This document shows, one piece after another, positions 21,458 to 33,479 of a DNA stretch of 64,000 nt; the stretch's first letter is position 1; each line of letters opens with the position of its first letter. The DNA is from Bos javanicus (taxonomy: Eukaryota; Chordata; Mammalia; Artiodactyla; Bovidae): NCBI RefSeq assembly GCF_032452875.1, contig NC_083870.1:2356001-2420000 (forward strand), given 5' to 3'. The notes under the pieces were generated by a model, which saw only the letters and a program-made list of their open reading frames with translations, searched no databases and was not told the origin of the DNA. Position numbers and translations under genes: made by a program.

Positions 21458-23749
21458 TTCATTATAGGGGACTGGAATGCAAAAGTAGGAAGTCAAGAAA
21501 CACCTGGAGAAACGGCAGATTTGGCCTTGGAATACGGAATGAAGCAGGGCAAAGACTAATAGAGTTTTGCCAAGAAAATGCACTGGTCATAACAAACACC
21601 CTCTTCCAACAACACAAGAGAAGACTCTACACATGGACATCACCAGATGGTCAACACCGAAATCAGATTGATTATATTCTTTGCAGCCAAAGATGGAGAA
21701 GCTCTATACAGTCAGCAAAAACAAGGCCAGGAGCTGACTGTGTCTCAGACCATGAACTTCTTATTGCCAAATTCAGACTTAAATTGAAGAAAGTAGGGAA
21801 AACCACTAGACCATTCAGGTATGACCTAAATCAAATCCCTTATGATTATACAGTGGAAGTGAGAAATAGATTTAAGGGTCTAGATCTGATAGATAGAGTG
21901 CCTGATGAATGATGGAATGAGGTTCGTGACATTGTATAGAAGACAGGGATCAAGACCATTCCCATAGACAAGAAATGCAAAAAAGCAAAATGGCTGTCTG
22001 AGGAAGCCTTACAAATAGCTGTGAAAGGAAGAGAAGCAAAAAGCAAAGGAGAAAAGGAAAGATATAAACATCTGAATGCAGAGTTCCAAAGAATAGCAAG
22101 AAGAGATAAGAAAGCCTTCTTCAGTGATTAATGCAAAGAAATAGAGGAAAACAACAGAATGGGAAAGACTAGGGATCTCTTCAAGAAAATCAGAGATACC
22201 AAAGGAACATTTCATGCAAAGATGGGCTCAATAAAGGACAGAAATGGTATGGACCTAACAGAAGCAGAAGATATCAAGAGAGGTGGAAAGAATACACAGA
22301 AGAACTGTACAAAAAGATCTTCACGACCCAGATAATCACGATGGTGTGATCACTCAAGTCAGGTGGGCCTTAGAAAGCATCACTACGAACAAAGCTAGTG
22401 GAGGTGATGGAATTCCAGTTGAGCTATTCCAAATCCTGACAGATGATGCTGTGAAAGTGCTGCACTCAATATGCCAGCAAATTTGGAAAACTCAGCAGTG
22501 GCCACAGGACTGGAAAAGGTCAGTTTTCATTCCAATCCCAAAGAAAGGCAATGCCAAATAATGAATTTAGAAAAGGCAGAGGAACCAGAGATCAAATTGC
22601 CAACATCCGTTGGATCATAGAAAAAGCAAGAGAGTTCCAGAAAAGCATCTATTTCTGCTTCATTGACTATGCCAAAGTCTTTGACTGTGTGGATCACAAT
22701 AAACTGTGGAAAATTCTTCAAGAGATGGGAATACCAGACCACCTGATCTGCCTCTTGAGAAATTTGTATGCCGGTCAGGAAGCAACAGTTAGAACTGGAC
22801 ATGGAACAACAGACTGGTTCCAAATAGGAAAATAAGTTCATCAAGGCTGTATATTGTCACCCTGTTTATTTAACTTATATGGAGAATACATCACGAGAAA
22901 CGCTGGACTGGAAGAAACACAAGCTGGAATCAAGATTGCTTGGAGAAATATCAATAACCTCAGATATGCAGATGACACCACCCTTATGGCAGAAAGTGAA
23001 GAGGAACTCAAAAACCTCTTGATGAAAGTGAAAGTGGAGAGTGAAAAAGTTGGCTTAAAGCTCAACATTCAGAAAATGAAGATCATGGCATCCGGCCCCA
23101 CCACTTCATGGGAAATAGATGGGGAAACAGTGGAAATAGTGTCAGACTTTATTTTTCTGGGCTCCAAAATCACTACAGATGGTGACTGCAGCCATGAAAT
23201 TAAAAGACACTTACTGCTTGGAAGAAAAGTTATGACCAACCTAGACAGCATATTGAAAAGCAGAGACATTACTTTGCCAACAAAGGTTCGTCTAGTCAGG
23301 GCTATGGTTTTTCCTGTGATAATGTACGGATGTGAGAGTTGGACTGTGAAGAAGGCTGAGCGCTGAAGAATTGATGCTTTTGAACTGTGGTGTTGGAGAA
23401 GACTCTTGAGAGTCCCTTGGACTGCAAGGAGATCCACCCAGTCCATTCTGAAGAAGATCAGCCCAGGGATTTCTTTGGAAGGAATGACGCTAAAGCTGAA
23501 ACTCCAGTACTTTGGCCACCTCATGCGAAGAGTTTACTCATTGGAAAAGACTCTAATGCTGGGAGGGATTTGGGGCAGGAAGAGAAGGGGACGACAGAGG
23601 ATGAGATGGCTGGATGACATCACTGCCTTGATGGACGTGAGTCTGGGTGAACTCCGGGAGTTGGTGATGGACAGGGAGGCCTGGCGTGCTGCGATTCATG
23701 GAGTCGCAAATAGTTGGACACGACTGAGCGACTGATCTGATCTAATCTG
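21458..23749 (+). mobile_element. BovB LINE, longest copy, inserted in ERV copy 1 env with perfect duplication
   Basis: It begins in the endonuclease domain (ttcattataggggactggaa; GDWNAKVGSQETPGETA) and carries endonuclease blocks near 21661 (NQIDYIL) and 21740 (SDHELLIAKFRL). Linker and RT follow (RYADDTTLMAESEEELKNLL at about 22965), then the 3' UTR and a TCTGA-type tail. An exact 11-bp duplication ATAAGAACTTT flanks it at 21447-21457 and 23750-23760. A deletion lies near 22558 and a stop at 22832. It shares diagnostic variants with 50165-50918. Confidence 0.95.
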
Positions 23750-23760
23750 ATAAGAACTTT

Positions 23761-25090
23761 AAATATACTCCTGTTCATTGGGACAGATGTCAAGACAAAT
23801 CAGGAAAATTAATGTTTGTGGCCAATTATACCATTGTTGTTTGGGGATCCCATGATATGTGGTTATCTGACTGTTCAGGTGATATTAATAGCACTATATG
23901 TGATTATGCTACTGAAGTAGCATGGAAGATTACCAATACTATGATGGAACATTACCAAGACAAAGGACTACTTGGCTGGCTTGACAGTGGAATGGCACCC
24001 CCTCACCCTCGAATCGTCCTCAATAAACAGATTGGGCCCGAACAAAGGGACATTTGGAAACTTTCCACTAGCACTGAAGAACTTGTAACTTGGCCTGGAT
24101 ATTTCACAGGGACTAGTTGTAGTTCTAGTCATTATTCCTTTCATTATAATCAGCCATATTTTATACAAGCTTGTGTTCCCCTTCATTTTGTTGTAATTAT
24201 AGGAAACGCAATTTAATAAGACTTTACTTTCTTTACCTTGTATAGATTGCAAACTATATACTTGTCTTAGCTCCTCCATGTCTATAAAAAAATGAATCCC
24301 TTCTGATTCTTTGATCTCGATATAACCTGTGGTTGCCAATATACCTCCAACGACCCTAGAAAGAAGGTCCCATGACCGGACTTGTTTCCTGGTTACTTAC
24401 TAAATTACTCCAATGATCTAAACGATTCATTGGATGGCTAATTCTTGGCATATTGGGGTTGATAGCCATTTACACTACTGCTGCTGTTGCAAACCTCAAG
24501 TCAAACACACAATTTTATCCATAATTGGACTAAAGATGCTCATACTATGTGGGCCACTCAGGCTCAGATAAATGAGGAAGTTCAAGATGAAATACAGGAA
24601 ATAAAAATAGCCTTCCAATGTGTTGGAGATCAATTAATAGATTCACAAAAACAAGCTATACTAAAATGTGATTGGAATTCTACTCAATTTTGTATTATCC
24701 CTGTTTGGTTCAACTATTTTGCCTACAACTGGAAACAAATCAAAGTTCATTTGTAAGACTTACATGATAATGCTTCCTTAAATGTACAATTATTACAAAA
24801 AGAAATATTTGAAGCCTTCTTTAAGAGTCTACCTTCTTCCAATAATCTGGAAAGCTTAGCTGAACAGCTAACTGATCAGTTATCTGGGCTGGACCCTCGA
24901 GGATGGTTTCAAAGCATTGTACATAGTATTGGATCTAGAGTTGTAATGCTAATAATTATCCTGGTGGTTATATTCATAGTATATTGACGCCTTTCAACTA
25001 AAATTGCTAAAGCTAAACAAACTCATTTGGTCAGGACCTTTTTCACTAAAGAATATACAGTCACTCCCAATTGTGAAAAAAATAAAAAAG
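23761..25090 (+). pseudogene. env: ERV copy 1 env, surface C-terminus and transmembrane subunit
   Basis: Surface-subunit C-terminal part at 23812-24216 (ANYTIVVWGSHDMWLSDCSG, TWPGYFTGTSCSSS). A damaged junction follows with basic residues near 24360 and a hydrophobic fusion-peptide-like run (about 24446-24500). The transmembrane subunit follows with a coiled-coil-like stretch (QAQINEEVQDEIQEIKIAF) and a Cys pair LKCDWNSTQFC at about 24660-24695. The membrane anchor VVMLIIILVVIFIVY lies at about 24940-24985, and a short cytoplasmic tail runs to about 25090. Multiple stops are present (24214, 24754, 24985). Confidence 0.86.
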
Positions 25091-25093
25091 GGG
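25084..25093 (+). other. Polypurine tract of ERV copy 1
   Basis: aaaaaagggg lies immediately before the 3' LTR. In retroviruses it primes plus-strand synthesis. A four-base gap (taat) to the aligned LTR start suggests local mutation. Confidence 0.75.
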
Positions 25094-25097
25094 TAAT

Positions 25098-25688
25098 TTT
25101 CAAGGGACACTCAACTTTAAGGAATCCAATATGTTGTATTTTCTTCCTTTGTGTGCCATTTCTCAAGGACTCTCTGTTACTTATCAGTTCCTATTCCAGG
25201 AATGAGTAGAGCTGCATGCAGTTCTCAGGACTGAGATCATGGGACAGGGCACATGCTTGGATTCCTTTCAGTAACTCCCTTCAGTGACTCTCTTTAGCAA
25301 CCTTGTATGTATTAGACTATCCATTGTCTTGCAACTTTGGGATTTTATTCTTTGTAATGGCTGAGTAATCATTTTACTGAAGATATATAAACATGCATTT
25401 CTGCTAACAAAATATCCTTGCTCCACTAGAGACCTGGGTCCCCCACATCCTTCTTTCTATCTTCATTCTCTTCGGAGCATGGAAGCCTACTGAGCTACGT
25501 TCTCACCCAGGCATTCAAGACCCCCTTGAGAGGAAGCCCTGTGCCTTAATGAGTGGTAAAAGTCCTGTGCATGGGCTTTATTGGATTTCCATGTAACCCA
25601 AGAGATACTGCTCTCTCTCTCTCTCTCTTTTTCTCTTTCTTTTCATCAACTCTGGTCCCCATGTCCTGGTCTGTAAAAGACTGCAACA
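25098..25688 (+). promoter_or_regulatory. ERV copy 1 3' LTR
   Basis: Homologous throughout to 14421-14998 and ends actgcaaca. The first dinucleotide is mutated (TT instead of TG). TATA-like atatataaac is near 25385. A (CT)n expansion lies near 25611-25630 in U5. It is followed by gatatg, the right copy of the target duplication. Confidence 0.88.
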
Positions 25689-25710
25689 GATATGCTCTAT
25701 TTCACTGCCT

Positions 25711-26108
25711 TATGTCCACTGAGTCGGTGATGCCATCCAACCACCTGGTCCTCTGTCGTCCCCTTCTCCTCCCACCTTCAATCTTTCCCAGCATGAGGGT
25801 CTTTTCCAATGAGTCGGTTCTTTGCATCAGGTGGCCAAGTATTGGAGCTTCAGCTACAGCATCAGTCCTTCAAATGACTATTCAGGACTGTTTTCCTTTA
25901 GGATTGCCTGATTTGATCTCCTTGTAGTTCAAGGGACACTTCGGAGTCTTCTCCAACACCACACTTCAAAAGCATTAATACTTCAGTGCTCAGCTTTCTT
26001 TATAGTCCAACTCTCACATCCATACATGATTGCTGGAAAACCATAGCTTGAATTAGGCAGACCTTTGTTGGCAAGTAATGTCTCTGTTTTTTTTAATGTG
26101 CTCTCTAG
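25711..26108 (-). mobile_element. BovB internal-deletion derivative, 3' part (minus strand)
   Basis: Antisense BovB 3' UTR, truncated at the tail side and beginning atgtccactgagtcggtgat. It is interrupted at 26108 by a plus-strand BovB and continues at 27864 with gttggtcatagcttttcttt. Confidence 0.83.
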
Positions 26109-27863
26109 ATCAATGCAAAGAAATAGAGGAAAACAACAGAATGGGAAAGACTAGAGATCTCTTCAAGAAAATTAGAGATACCAAGGGAATATTTCATGCA
26201 AAGATGGGCTCGATAAAGGACAGAAATGGTATGGACCTAACTGAAGCAGAAGATATCAAGAGAGGTGGAAAGAATACACAGAAGAACTGTAAAAAATGAT
26301 CTTCATGACCCAGATAATCACGATGGTGTGATCACTCACCTAGAGCCAGACATCCTGGAATGTGAAGTCAGGTGGGCCTTAGAAAGCATCACTACGAACA
26401 AAGCTGGTGGAGGTGATGGAATTCCAGTTGAGCTATTCCAAATCCTGACAGATGATGCTGTGAAAGTGCTGCACTCAATATGCCAGCAAATTTGGAAAAC
26501 TCAGCAGTGGCCACAGGACTGGAAAAGTCAGTTTTCATTCCAATCCCAAAGAAAGGCAATGCCAAAGAATGCTCAAAGTACCGCGCAAATGTGCTCATCT
26601 CACATGCTAGTAAAGTAATGCTAAAAATTCTCCAAGTCAGGCTTCAGCAATATGTGAACTGTGAATTTCCTGATTTTCAAGCTGGTTTTAGAAAAGGCAG
26701 AGGCACCACATATCAAATTGCCAACATTTGCTGGATCATCAGAAAAGCAAGAGAGTTCAAGAAAAACATCTTCTACTTTACTGACTATGCCAAGCTTTTG
26801 ACTGTGTAGATCACAATAAACTGTGGAAAATTCTGAAAGAGATGGAAATACCAGACCACCTGACCTGCCTCTTGAGAAATCTGTATGCAGGTAAGGAAGC
26901 AACAGAACTGGACATGGAGCAACAGTCTGGTTCCAAATAGGAAAAGGAGTACATCAAAGCTGTATATTGTCACCCTGCTTATTTAACATATATGCAGAGT
27001 ACATCAAGAGAAACGCTGGGCTGGAAGAAGCACAAGGTGGAATCAAGATTGTGGGGAGAAATCTCAATAACCTCAGATATGCAGATGACACCACCCTTGC
27101 GGCAGAAGATGAAGAGGAACTAAAAAGGCTCTTGATGAAGGTGAAAGTGGAGAGTGAAAAAGTTGGCTTAAAGCTCAACATTCAGAAAACGAAGACCATG
27201 GCATTTGGTCCCATCACTTGATGGGAAATAGATGGGGAAACAGGGGAAAGAGTGTCATACTTTATCTTTTTGGGCTCGAAAATCACTGTAGATGGTGACT
27301 ACAGACATGAAATTAAAAGACACTTACTCCTTGGAAGAAAAGTTATGACCAACCTAGATAGCATATTGAAAAGCAGAGACATTACTTTGCCAACAAAGGT
27401 CCGTCTAGTCAAGGCTATGGTTATTCCAGTGTTCATGTATGGATGTGAGAGTTGGGACTGTGAAGAAAGCTGAGTGCCGAAGAATTGATGCTTTTGAACT
27501 GTGGTGTTGGAGAAGACTCTTGAGAGTCCCTTCGACTGCAAGGAGATCCAACCAGTCCTTCTGAAGGAGATCAGCCCAGGGATTTCTTTGGCAGGAATGA
27601 TGCTAAAGCTGAAACTCAAGTACTTTGGCCACCTCATGTCAGCTCAGTGAAGAGCTGACTCATTGGAAAAGACTCTGATGCTGGGAGGGATTGGGGGCAG
27701 GAGGAGAAGGAGACAACAGAGGATGAGATGGCTGGATGGCATCACTGACTCGATGGACGTGAATCTGGGTGAACTCCGGGAGTTGGTGATGGACAGGGAG
27801 CCATGGCGTGCTGCAATTCATCGGGTTGCAAAGAGTCGGACACGACTGAGCTACTGAACAGAA
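26109..27863 (+). mobile_element. BovB LINE inserted head-on into another BovB
   Basis: It starts in the linker (atcaatgcaaagaaatagag) and runs through RT (WPQDWK, KSVFIPIPKKGNAKECSK, RYADDTTLAAEDEEELK), 3' UTR and a tail ending actgaacagaa. A short ctag occurs on both sides. The frame is broken by several single-base indels (26290, 26528, 26795, 27456). YADD is intact. Confidence 0.92.
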
Positions 27864-28050
27864 CTAGGTTGGTCATAGCTTTTCTTTCAAGGAGCAAGTG
27901 TCTTTTAATGTCATGGCTGCAGTCAAAGCACTTCAGTTTTCTTGCCTTGAGAACCCCATGAACAGTATGAAAAGGCAAAAAGATATGACACAGAAAGATG
28001 AACTCCCAGGTCGGTAGGTGCCCAATATGCTACTGGAGAAGAGTGGAGAA
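27864..28050 (-). mobile_element. BovB internal-deletion derivative, 5' part (minus strand)
   Basis: The antisense 3' region (ttaatgtcatggctgcagtc) joins directly at about 27925 to the BovB 5' region (aaagcacttcagttttcttg ... gtgcccaatatgctactgga). The junction and the 5' end match those of the copy at 10668. Confidence 0.8.
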
Positions 28051-28850
28051 ATAAAATGAGACATATAGGAAACTCTCCCTTGATGTTTATATTTTATAAC
28101 AGGAAAATTAATGTTTAATAGAAAATTATTTCTCAGTGTTAAATTATTTAAAACAAAGAGACAACAACTTGGTGACACTAAAGACATTAAATACTCAGAA
28201 TTATAGTGAGGAGACAATTATCACATACATGGTCTTAATGTTTTAAAGCTATCCTGAACTGGGTCTTGGCGATCAGGCCTATTTCTAGAGAGGTCAAAAA
28301 TTCTTGAAGATCCTAACTGAACATAGGCAGAGGTATGGATAAAGATTTGGAAGTACCTCTAAGATTGAAGACACACTAATACTTCTTCCCTTAGAACTTT
28401 TAGGTCCAGAAAATACGTTTGCTAATTTCTACTCATGCTCAGGTTGAAAGAACAAACTAGAATCACTCCAATGCAAAGCTTCTGCCAACAGTAGAAACTT
28501 CAACCCATTGGTTATTATTTTTTTAAAAAGTGTGGGCTATTTCAATAAGCAAATCTAAACTCCTTACTATCTGCTATACATTCAGTGCTTTCTATGTGCC
28601 ATATAATAGGCAAAGTTTCATTTTAGTGCCATAGCCACTTGCTTTTTCATCCTTGGTGATAACTTTTTTTAACCTCATGTTCTTTCCACCTACCCTCTAT
28701 TGAAACCCCTTTCACAGAAAATAATAGCAAGCAGAGCTATCATTTCAAGGCACTTTTTTTCTTACACATCTCCTCCCCCTACCAGACTGTAAGCCCCATA
28801 AGTCAAGGACAAGAGTGCAGATCATCAGTTTAAGGCAACTTTACTATGCT
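28051..28850. other. Unique-looking DNA, possible L2/MIR-type relic near 28550-28810
   Basis: No open frame of note. The block ccagactgtaagccccataa at about 28783 resembles the 3' consensus of L2/MIR elements, but the match is short. The rest is unassigned. Confidence 0.35.
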
Positions 28851-28852
28851 TC

Positions 28853-29107
28853 TCTGCTGCTGCTCAGTTGCTTCAGTCGTGTGCAACTCTATGTGACCCG
28901 TAGACGGCAGCCCACCAGGCTCCTCTGTCCCTGGGATTCTCCAGGCAAGAAGAATGGAGTGGGTTGCCATTTCCTTCTCCAATGCATGCACGCGTGCATG
29001 CTATATCGCTTCAGTCATGTCCGGCTCTGTGCAACGCCATAAACGGCAGCCCATCAGGCTCCTCTGTCACCGGGATTCTCTAGGCAAGAATACTGGAGTG
29101 GGTTCTC
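28853..29107 (-). mobile_element. Bov-A2 SINE dimer, diverged
   Basis: Two antisense Bov-A monomers headed by ctgctgctgctcagttgctt. A palindromic gcatgcacgcgtgcatgc lies between the monomers. Confidence 0.88.
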
Positions 29108-30170
29108 TAGTCTACTCAGTTTTCTTTACGTGGTAATCAGGGTTGCTAGCTTTAGCAAGTAAATATACAAGACATCAAATTAACTTCAAATTTCAGGTAA
29201 ACAAAGAATATTATTTGTATTAGTGTTCTCCAGAGAAACAGAACGAACGGAATACTTGTGTACATTCACACTTGGAAGTGAAAAGTGAAAGCCAAAGTGG
29301 CTCAGACGCGTCCAATTCTTTGCGACCCCAGGGACTATACATGGAATTCTCCATGTATAATTATTGACTATTCAGTTGATATCAATAATTGATGAATGAC
29401 ATAAAGCTGATACAAGATAAAGTGTACTCAGGGAAGGACAATGGATCTTGATGAACTCCAATACTCTTGAGGGAACAGGAGGCCATCAGGACTTCCCAAT
29501 GAACTTAGGAGCTGTAGATCGAGTATCTTCACCATGAGATCTGAGTAAACTCTCTTAATACCTTGTACTTGTGTTGTTGCTGTTACTCCCAGAATGGAAG
29601 ATCTCAAACAAAAACGACCTAGCTTACTTAATGACTCCAGACCTCAGTCCACAGTGAAGGAACACCCATAAGTAAAATGAGTATTAATAGGTCTAAAACA
29701 GAAAGCACAGAAAGCAAATCCTTGGGTGGAAAGGGAGAAGGAGGCGAATGCTGGCTTAGGGCTGTTTTGACATTCAGCCCTGTGGCGACCCATTGACACC
29801 AGATATGTGGGGAAAGCATCCCAAAGAGAGTTTAGAAATCAAAAGTTTGAAGACACACAATGAATAAAAATGCTAATAAGAGTGTTGAAGTTTCTGGAAA
29901 ATCCTTCAGCTGTCTTGTGTCCAAACATCTCATCTTGTCTTACTTTCATAGTCAAAACCACAAACTTCTCAAATGATGAATGGCATGTCGAATTATGGGA
30001 GAGGTTCTAAGAATTGAATCCACCCCAAGTTCTACATTCATGTTCTCACATGCTGACTCAAGTTTTGCTTTATAGGCATTGAAGAAATAGATAGAAGCTT
30101 ATGTAATAGGTGTTGAAAAATAGATTGAAGCTTATATAATAATGTTTTTCTTTCTGGATCATAATAACCA
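29108..30170. other. Unassigned DNA with a small Bov-A fragment
   Basis: 29275-29340 is a short antisense Bov-A fragment (gaagtgaaaagtgaaagcc ... ctttgcgacccc). The phrase attagtgttctccagagaaa at 29219 resembles a motif of an old mammalian repeat. A near-duplicate of about 35 bp (aaatagatagaagcttatgt and aaatagattgaagcttatat) lies at 30086-30141. No coding potential is seen. Confidence 0.4.
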
Positions 30171-30174
30171 ATTG

Positions 30175-30272
30175 TAACATGATATATCTTATTTTGGAGT
30201 TGGTCGAATATTTTGATTTTTCTAGAACATCTTATGGAATATTTGAGAAAATGTTTTGGCCAACCCAATTAC
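30175..30272 (-). mobile_element. Mariner-type terminal fragment
   Basis: It ends with atgttttggccaacccaatt, characteristic of the terminal inverted repeat of ruminant mariner elements, preceded by the fitting subterminal sequence. Only one end is visible. Confidence 0.6.
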
Positions 30273-30295
30273 TTTTGTTTACTAAGTGCTATTAG

Positions 30296-31255
30296 CAGGT
30301 CAGGAAGCAACAGTTAGAACTGGATATGGAAAATCAGACTGGTTCCAAATAGGAAAAGGAGTGCGTCAAGGCTGTATATTGTCACCCTGCTTATTCAACT
30401 GATATGCAGAGTACATCATGAGAAATGCTTGGCTGGAAGAAGCACAAATTGGAATCAAGATTGCCGGGAGAAATATAAATAACCTCAGATATGAAGATCA
30501 CACCACCCTTATGGCAGAAAGTAAAGAGGAACTAAAAAGCGTCTTGATGAAGATGAACGAGGAGAATGAAAAAGTTGGCTTAAAGCTCAACATTCAGAAA
30601 ACGAAGATCATGGCATCTTGTCCCATCACTTCATGGGAAATAGATGGGAAACAGTGGAAACAGTGTCAGACTTTATCTTTTTGGGCTCCAAAGTCACTGC
30701 AGATGGTGACTGCAGCCATGAAATTAAAAGACACTTACTCCTTGGAAGGAAAGTTATGACCAACCTAGATAGCATATTGAAAAGCAGAGACATTACTTTG
30801 CCAACAAAGGTCCGTCTTGTCAAGGCTATGGTTTTCCCAGTGGTCATGTATGGATATAAGAGTTGGACTGTGAAGAATGCTGAGTGCCGAAGAATTGATG
30901 CCTTTGAACTGTGGTGTTGGAGAAGACTCTTGAGAGTCTTCTCAAGGAGATCCAACCAGTCCATTCTGAAGGAGATCAGCCCTGGGATTTCTTTGGCAGG
31001 AATGATGCTAAAGATGAAACTCCAGTACTTTGGCCACCTCATGCGAAGAGTTGATCATTGGAAAAGACTGATTCTGGAAGGGATTGGGGGCAGGAGGAGA
31101 ACGGACGACAGAGGACGAGGTGCTGTATGGCATCCCTGACTCGATGGACGTGAGTTGAGTGAACTCTGGGAGTTGGTGATGGACAGGGAAGCCTGGCATG
31201 CTGCAATTCATGGGGTCGCAATGAGTTCGACACGACTGAGCGACTGAACTGAGCT
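30296..31255 (+). mobile_element. BovB LINE, 5'-truncated
   Basis: It starts in RT (caggtcaggaagcaacagtt) and carries NNLRYEDHTTLMAES (usual YADD is degraded) and the NIQKTKIMAS block. It ends cgactgaactgagctgatta. Approximate flanking repeats are ctattag and ctgattag. Confidence 0.9.
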
Positions 31256-31919
31256 GATTAGCCCTTTCAAATCCTCACCAATATTCTTCATTTAAATAAA
31301 GCTAATGAATCTTTTCTAGTAGAAATTGTGATTGTTACAATTAATGAAGAATAGAGAAAGTAAAAAGACTCTGATCTAGACTAAGGGATTTTTTAAAACA
31401 ATTTTCATGGAATATGGAGAAGATGAAAGTCCCTAAAACAACATTTTCAATTCCTTCGATACATCCTGAAGTGATTGCAAGAAGATGAAAAGTGGAAATT
31501 ATTTTCTTGTTTCATCCTAAGCAGGTAATTTACATACACAATATATTTAGACACACTTTGACTATAATATTGACTATCATTTATGGATAATTTATAGTCA
31601 TATTCTGCTTCTTTCCTTAAAGACTGCTAAATCCATCTGTTTCAACAGAAATTAAACATTAAAAATGAAGCAGTTAGAAACATTTTTTGTAGCAAGATCA
31701 TTGAACTATAGGTCAGAATTCCTCATCCAATTTTTGCTATTATCTGTGTTAATCAGAGGAATATCTCTTTTTTAAAGAAATATATAAAGTAGGTATGTTA
31801 ATATGTGCATATCCACCTCACAGAATTGTAGCATGGTTTATATAACAAGCTATACTTGATACTTTCAAAAGTTGAGCGTACCCTACACATTTGGCTTTTA
31901 TTACTTTAGAAGTTTATTT
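31256..31919. other. Unassigned AT-rich DNA
   Basis: No open frame above background, no tandem repeat and no element I recognise. Confidence 0.5.
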
Positions 31920-32060
31920 TGGTGACTTTCAAACCTAGTTAAGCATTAGAATCTCTAAGGAACTTAAAGTAAGTAAATGGTGACTGTCTTTCTGGGTTTC
32001 ACCCTATATTTACTAAATCAGGATGCCCCAGGGAAGAATCTGAAATCAATATTTTATTAG
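31920..32060 (+). mobile_element. MER5A-like hAT-Charlie DNA transposon fragment
   Basis: gactttcaaacctagttaag, cattagaatctctaaggaac and the later aatcaggatgccccaggg resemble the MER5A consensus. It is old and diverged. Confidence 0.55.
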
Positions 32061-32079
32061 ATTTATATCACTAATAGAA

Positions 32080-32285
32080 GAATAGCTATTATTTGTCAGA
32101 TAGTATGTTTTAGATACTTTGAAAGGTAACACTTTGCCCATAACTGGCATGTCATCTAGATATCACAAGAGTTCTGGAAATAAGCATTATTATGCCCATT
32201 CTACATATGATGAAAGATTAACATGTCCAAGGCCCCCAAGGTCACACAACTCTCAAGTGATGGAAATCTCATCAGAAACCTAAGA
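32080..32285 (-). mobile_element. MIR SINE
   Basis: Antisense MIR core: aagcattattatgcccattc, atgatgaaagattaacatgt, caaggtcacacaactctcaa. An ancient tRNA-derived mammalian SINE. Confidence 0.72.
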
Positions 32286-32344
32286 CTATCAGATTGCCAT
32301 TGGTTTTCAGCTTATGGGTGTTTGTGGCACATTTGGGTGTTTAT

Positions 32345-32552
32345 AGCTTCCCAGGTGGCACAATAGTAAAGAATTCTCCTCCAGTGCAGGAGATGCAGTA
32401 GACACAGATTTCAATCCCTGGATCAGGAAGATCTCCTGGAGTAGGAAATAACAACACACTCCAATATTTTTGCCTGGAAAATTCCATGGACAGGGGAGCC
32501 TGGAGCGCTCCAGTCCATGGGATTTCAAAGAGTCAGACATGACTGAGCATGC
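32345..32552 (+). mobile_element. Bov-tA SINE, diverged
   Basis: gcttcccaggtggcacaata (tRNA-derived head) is followed by the Bov-A body (ttgcctggaaaattccatgg) and ends gacatgactgagcatgcatg. Confidence 0.88.
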
Positions 32553-33479
32553 ATGCACACACAGTACATTTTAGTATCAGAATTTCAAGCAATGTACATA
32601 AAAGGATTACAAGATGCAATAAGAGAGCAGCCATGGCCAGAATATAACAGCACCCTTCTAACCAGGCCAGTGTCACTTGGCTGCCCATTTACAGCATGAT
32701 GCTTTTGGAGCAGAATGTTACTGCATGACTGAATCCTAACACTCTCATTAAGTAGAGTTATTTCGTGTTCCATTAGACACATGATCATCTTTCTTTGGTG
32801 CAGGCTTCCTATTTCATTGTGCCTTTCATTTCTGATGTACATTAATATTCTCAGTGTGCATCTAATATTTACTGTCCTAACAGTATAGGCACTGAGTTTG
32901 GGAAAACTTAATTTTGCACATTGACCAAAATTAGAGAGCACAATACAGTGTTCACAGCTTATTCTTCTTCCACTGGGCTCTGTAGCTCATTTGAGCTGTT
33001 TTTCCCCCATATATATCACATTTAATACTTTAAAAAGCATTCTGACAAAAGCTGGAATGTTCTGCCAATATGGTTGCCAAACAACCCTGGTCTGTTTTTT
33101 AAACAGGGTGACATTTCATACAGTGGTGTCTGAAAGTCTGGCACAAGAGACACTGGGGGCCCTTTCCCCTAATGTCCCTGAGACCTACACTCAGTTAGAG
33201 AGGGAGCTCTTTTCTCACTGTTCCTTTGCCCAGGACTCTGGGTGGGAAGTGTTGCTTTGATAGAAGTTTAATGTCTTCTTTAGTCTTCCTTTCTCTTGTC
33301 TTCAATATATAAAGCTTTTTTTCTGCCTCAGTAATTTTGGGGTTTTTTTGGAAAGATAGTTCCAAAAGTCCTTACTTTTCTTAAAATCTAACTTCAGAAT
33401 TATACCCTGTAAGATATTTCTGTAGCATGGGTTATTATAGTAGTTAAGTTTTGACATTTTGATTTAATTTAGGTTGCAG
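32553..33479. other. Unassigned DNA
   Basis: Two open frames near 32585-32941 (minus) and 32991-33260 (plus) lack family features, codon-use support or start context, so I do not call genes. No repeat recognised. Confidence 0.45.

Larger units (their letters stand above)
14421..25688 (+). mobile_element. ERV copy 1: class II (betaretrovirus-like) provirus, nearly full length, with two BovB insertions
   Basis: Order: 5' LTR, tRNA-Lys PBS, gag, dUTPase-protease, pol, env, polypurine tract, 3' LTR. The flanking hexamers gagatg (14415-14420) and gatatg (25689-25694) match at 5 of 6 positions, the duplication length expected of class II elements. BovB copies sit in RT (17937-19120) and env (21458-23749). 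Without them the provirus would be about 7.8 kb. All genes carry stops or frameshifts. The LTRs differ at many visible positions, implying an old insertion. Confidence 0.93.

Noticed and set aside
20867..25090. Env as a domesticated, syncytin-like host gene
   Set aside because: Several stops and a 2.3-kb BovB interrupt the frame; no intact env remains.
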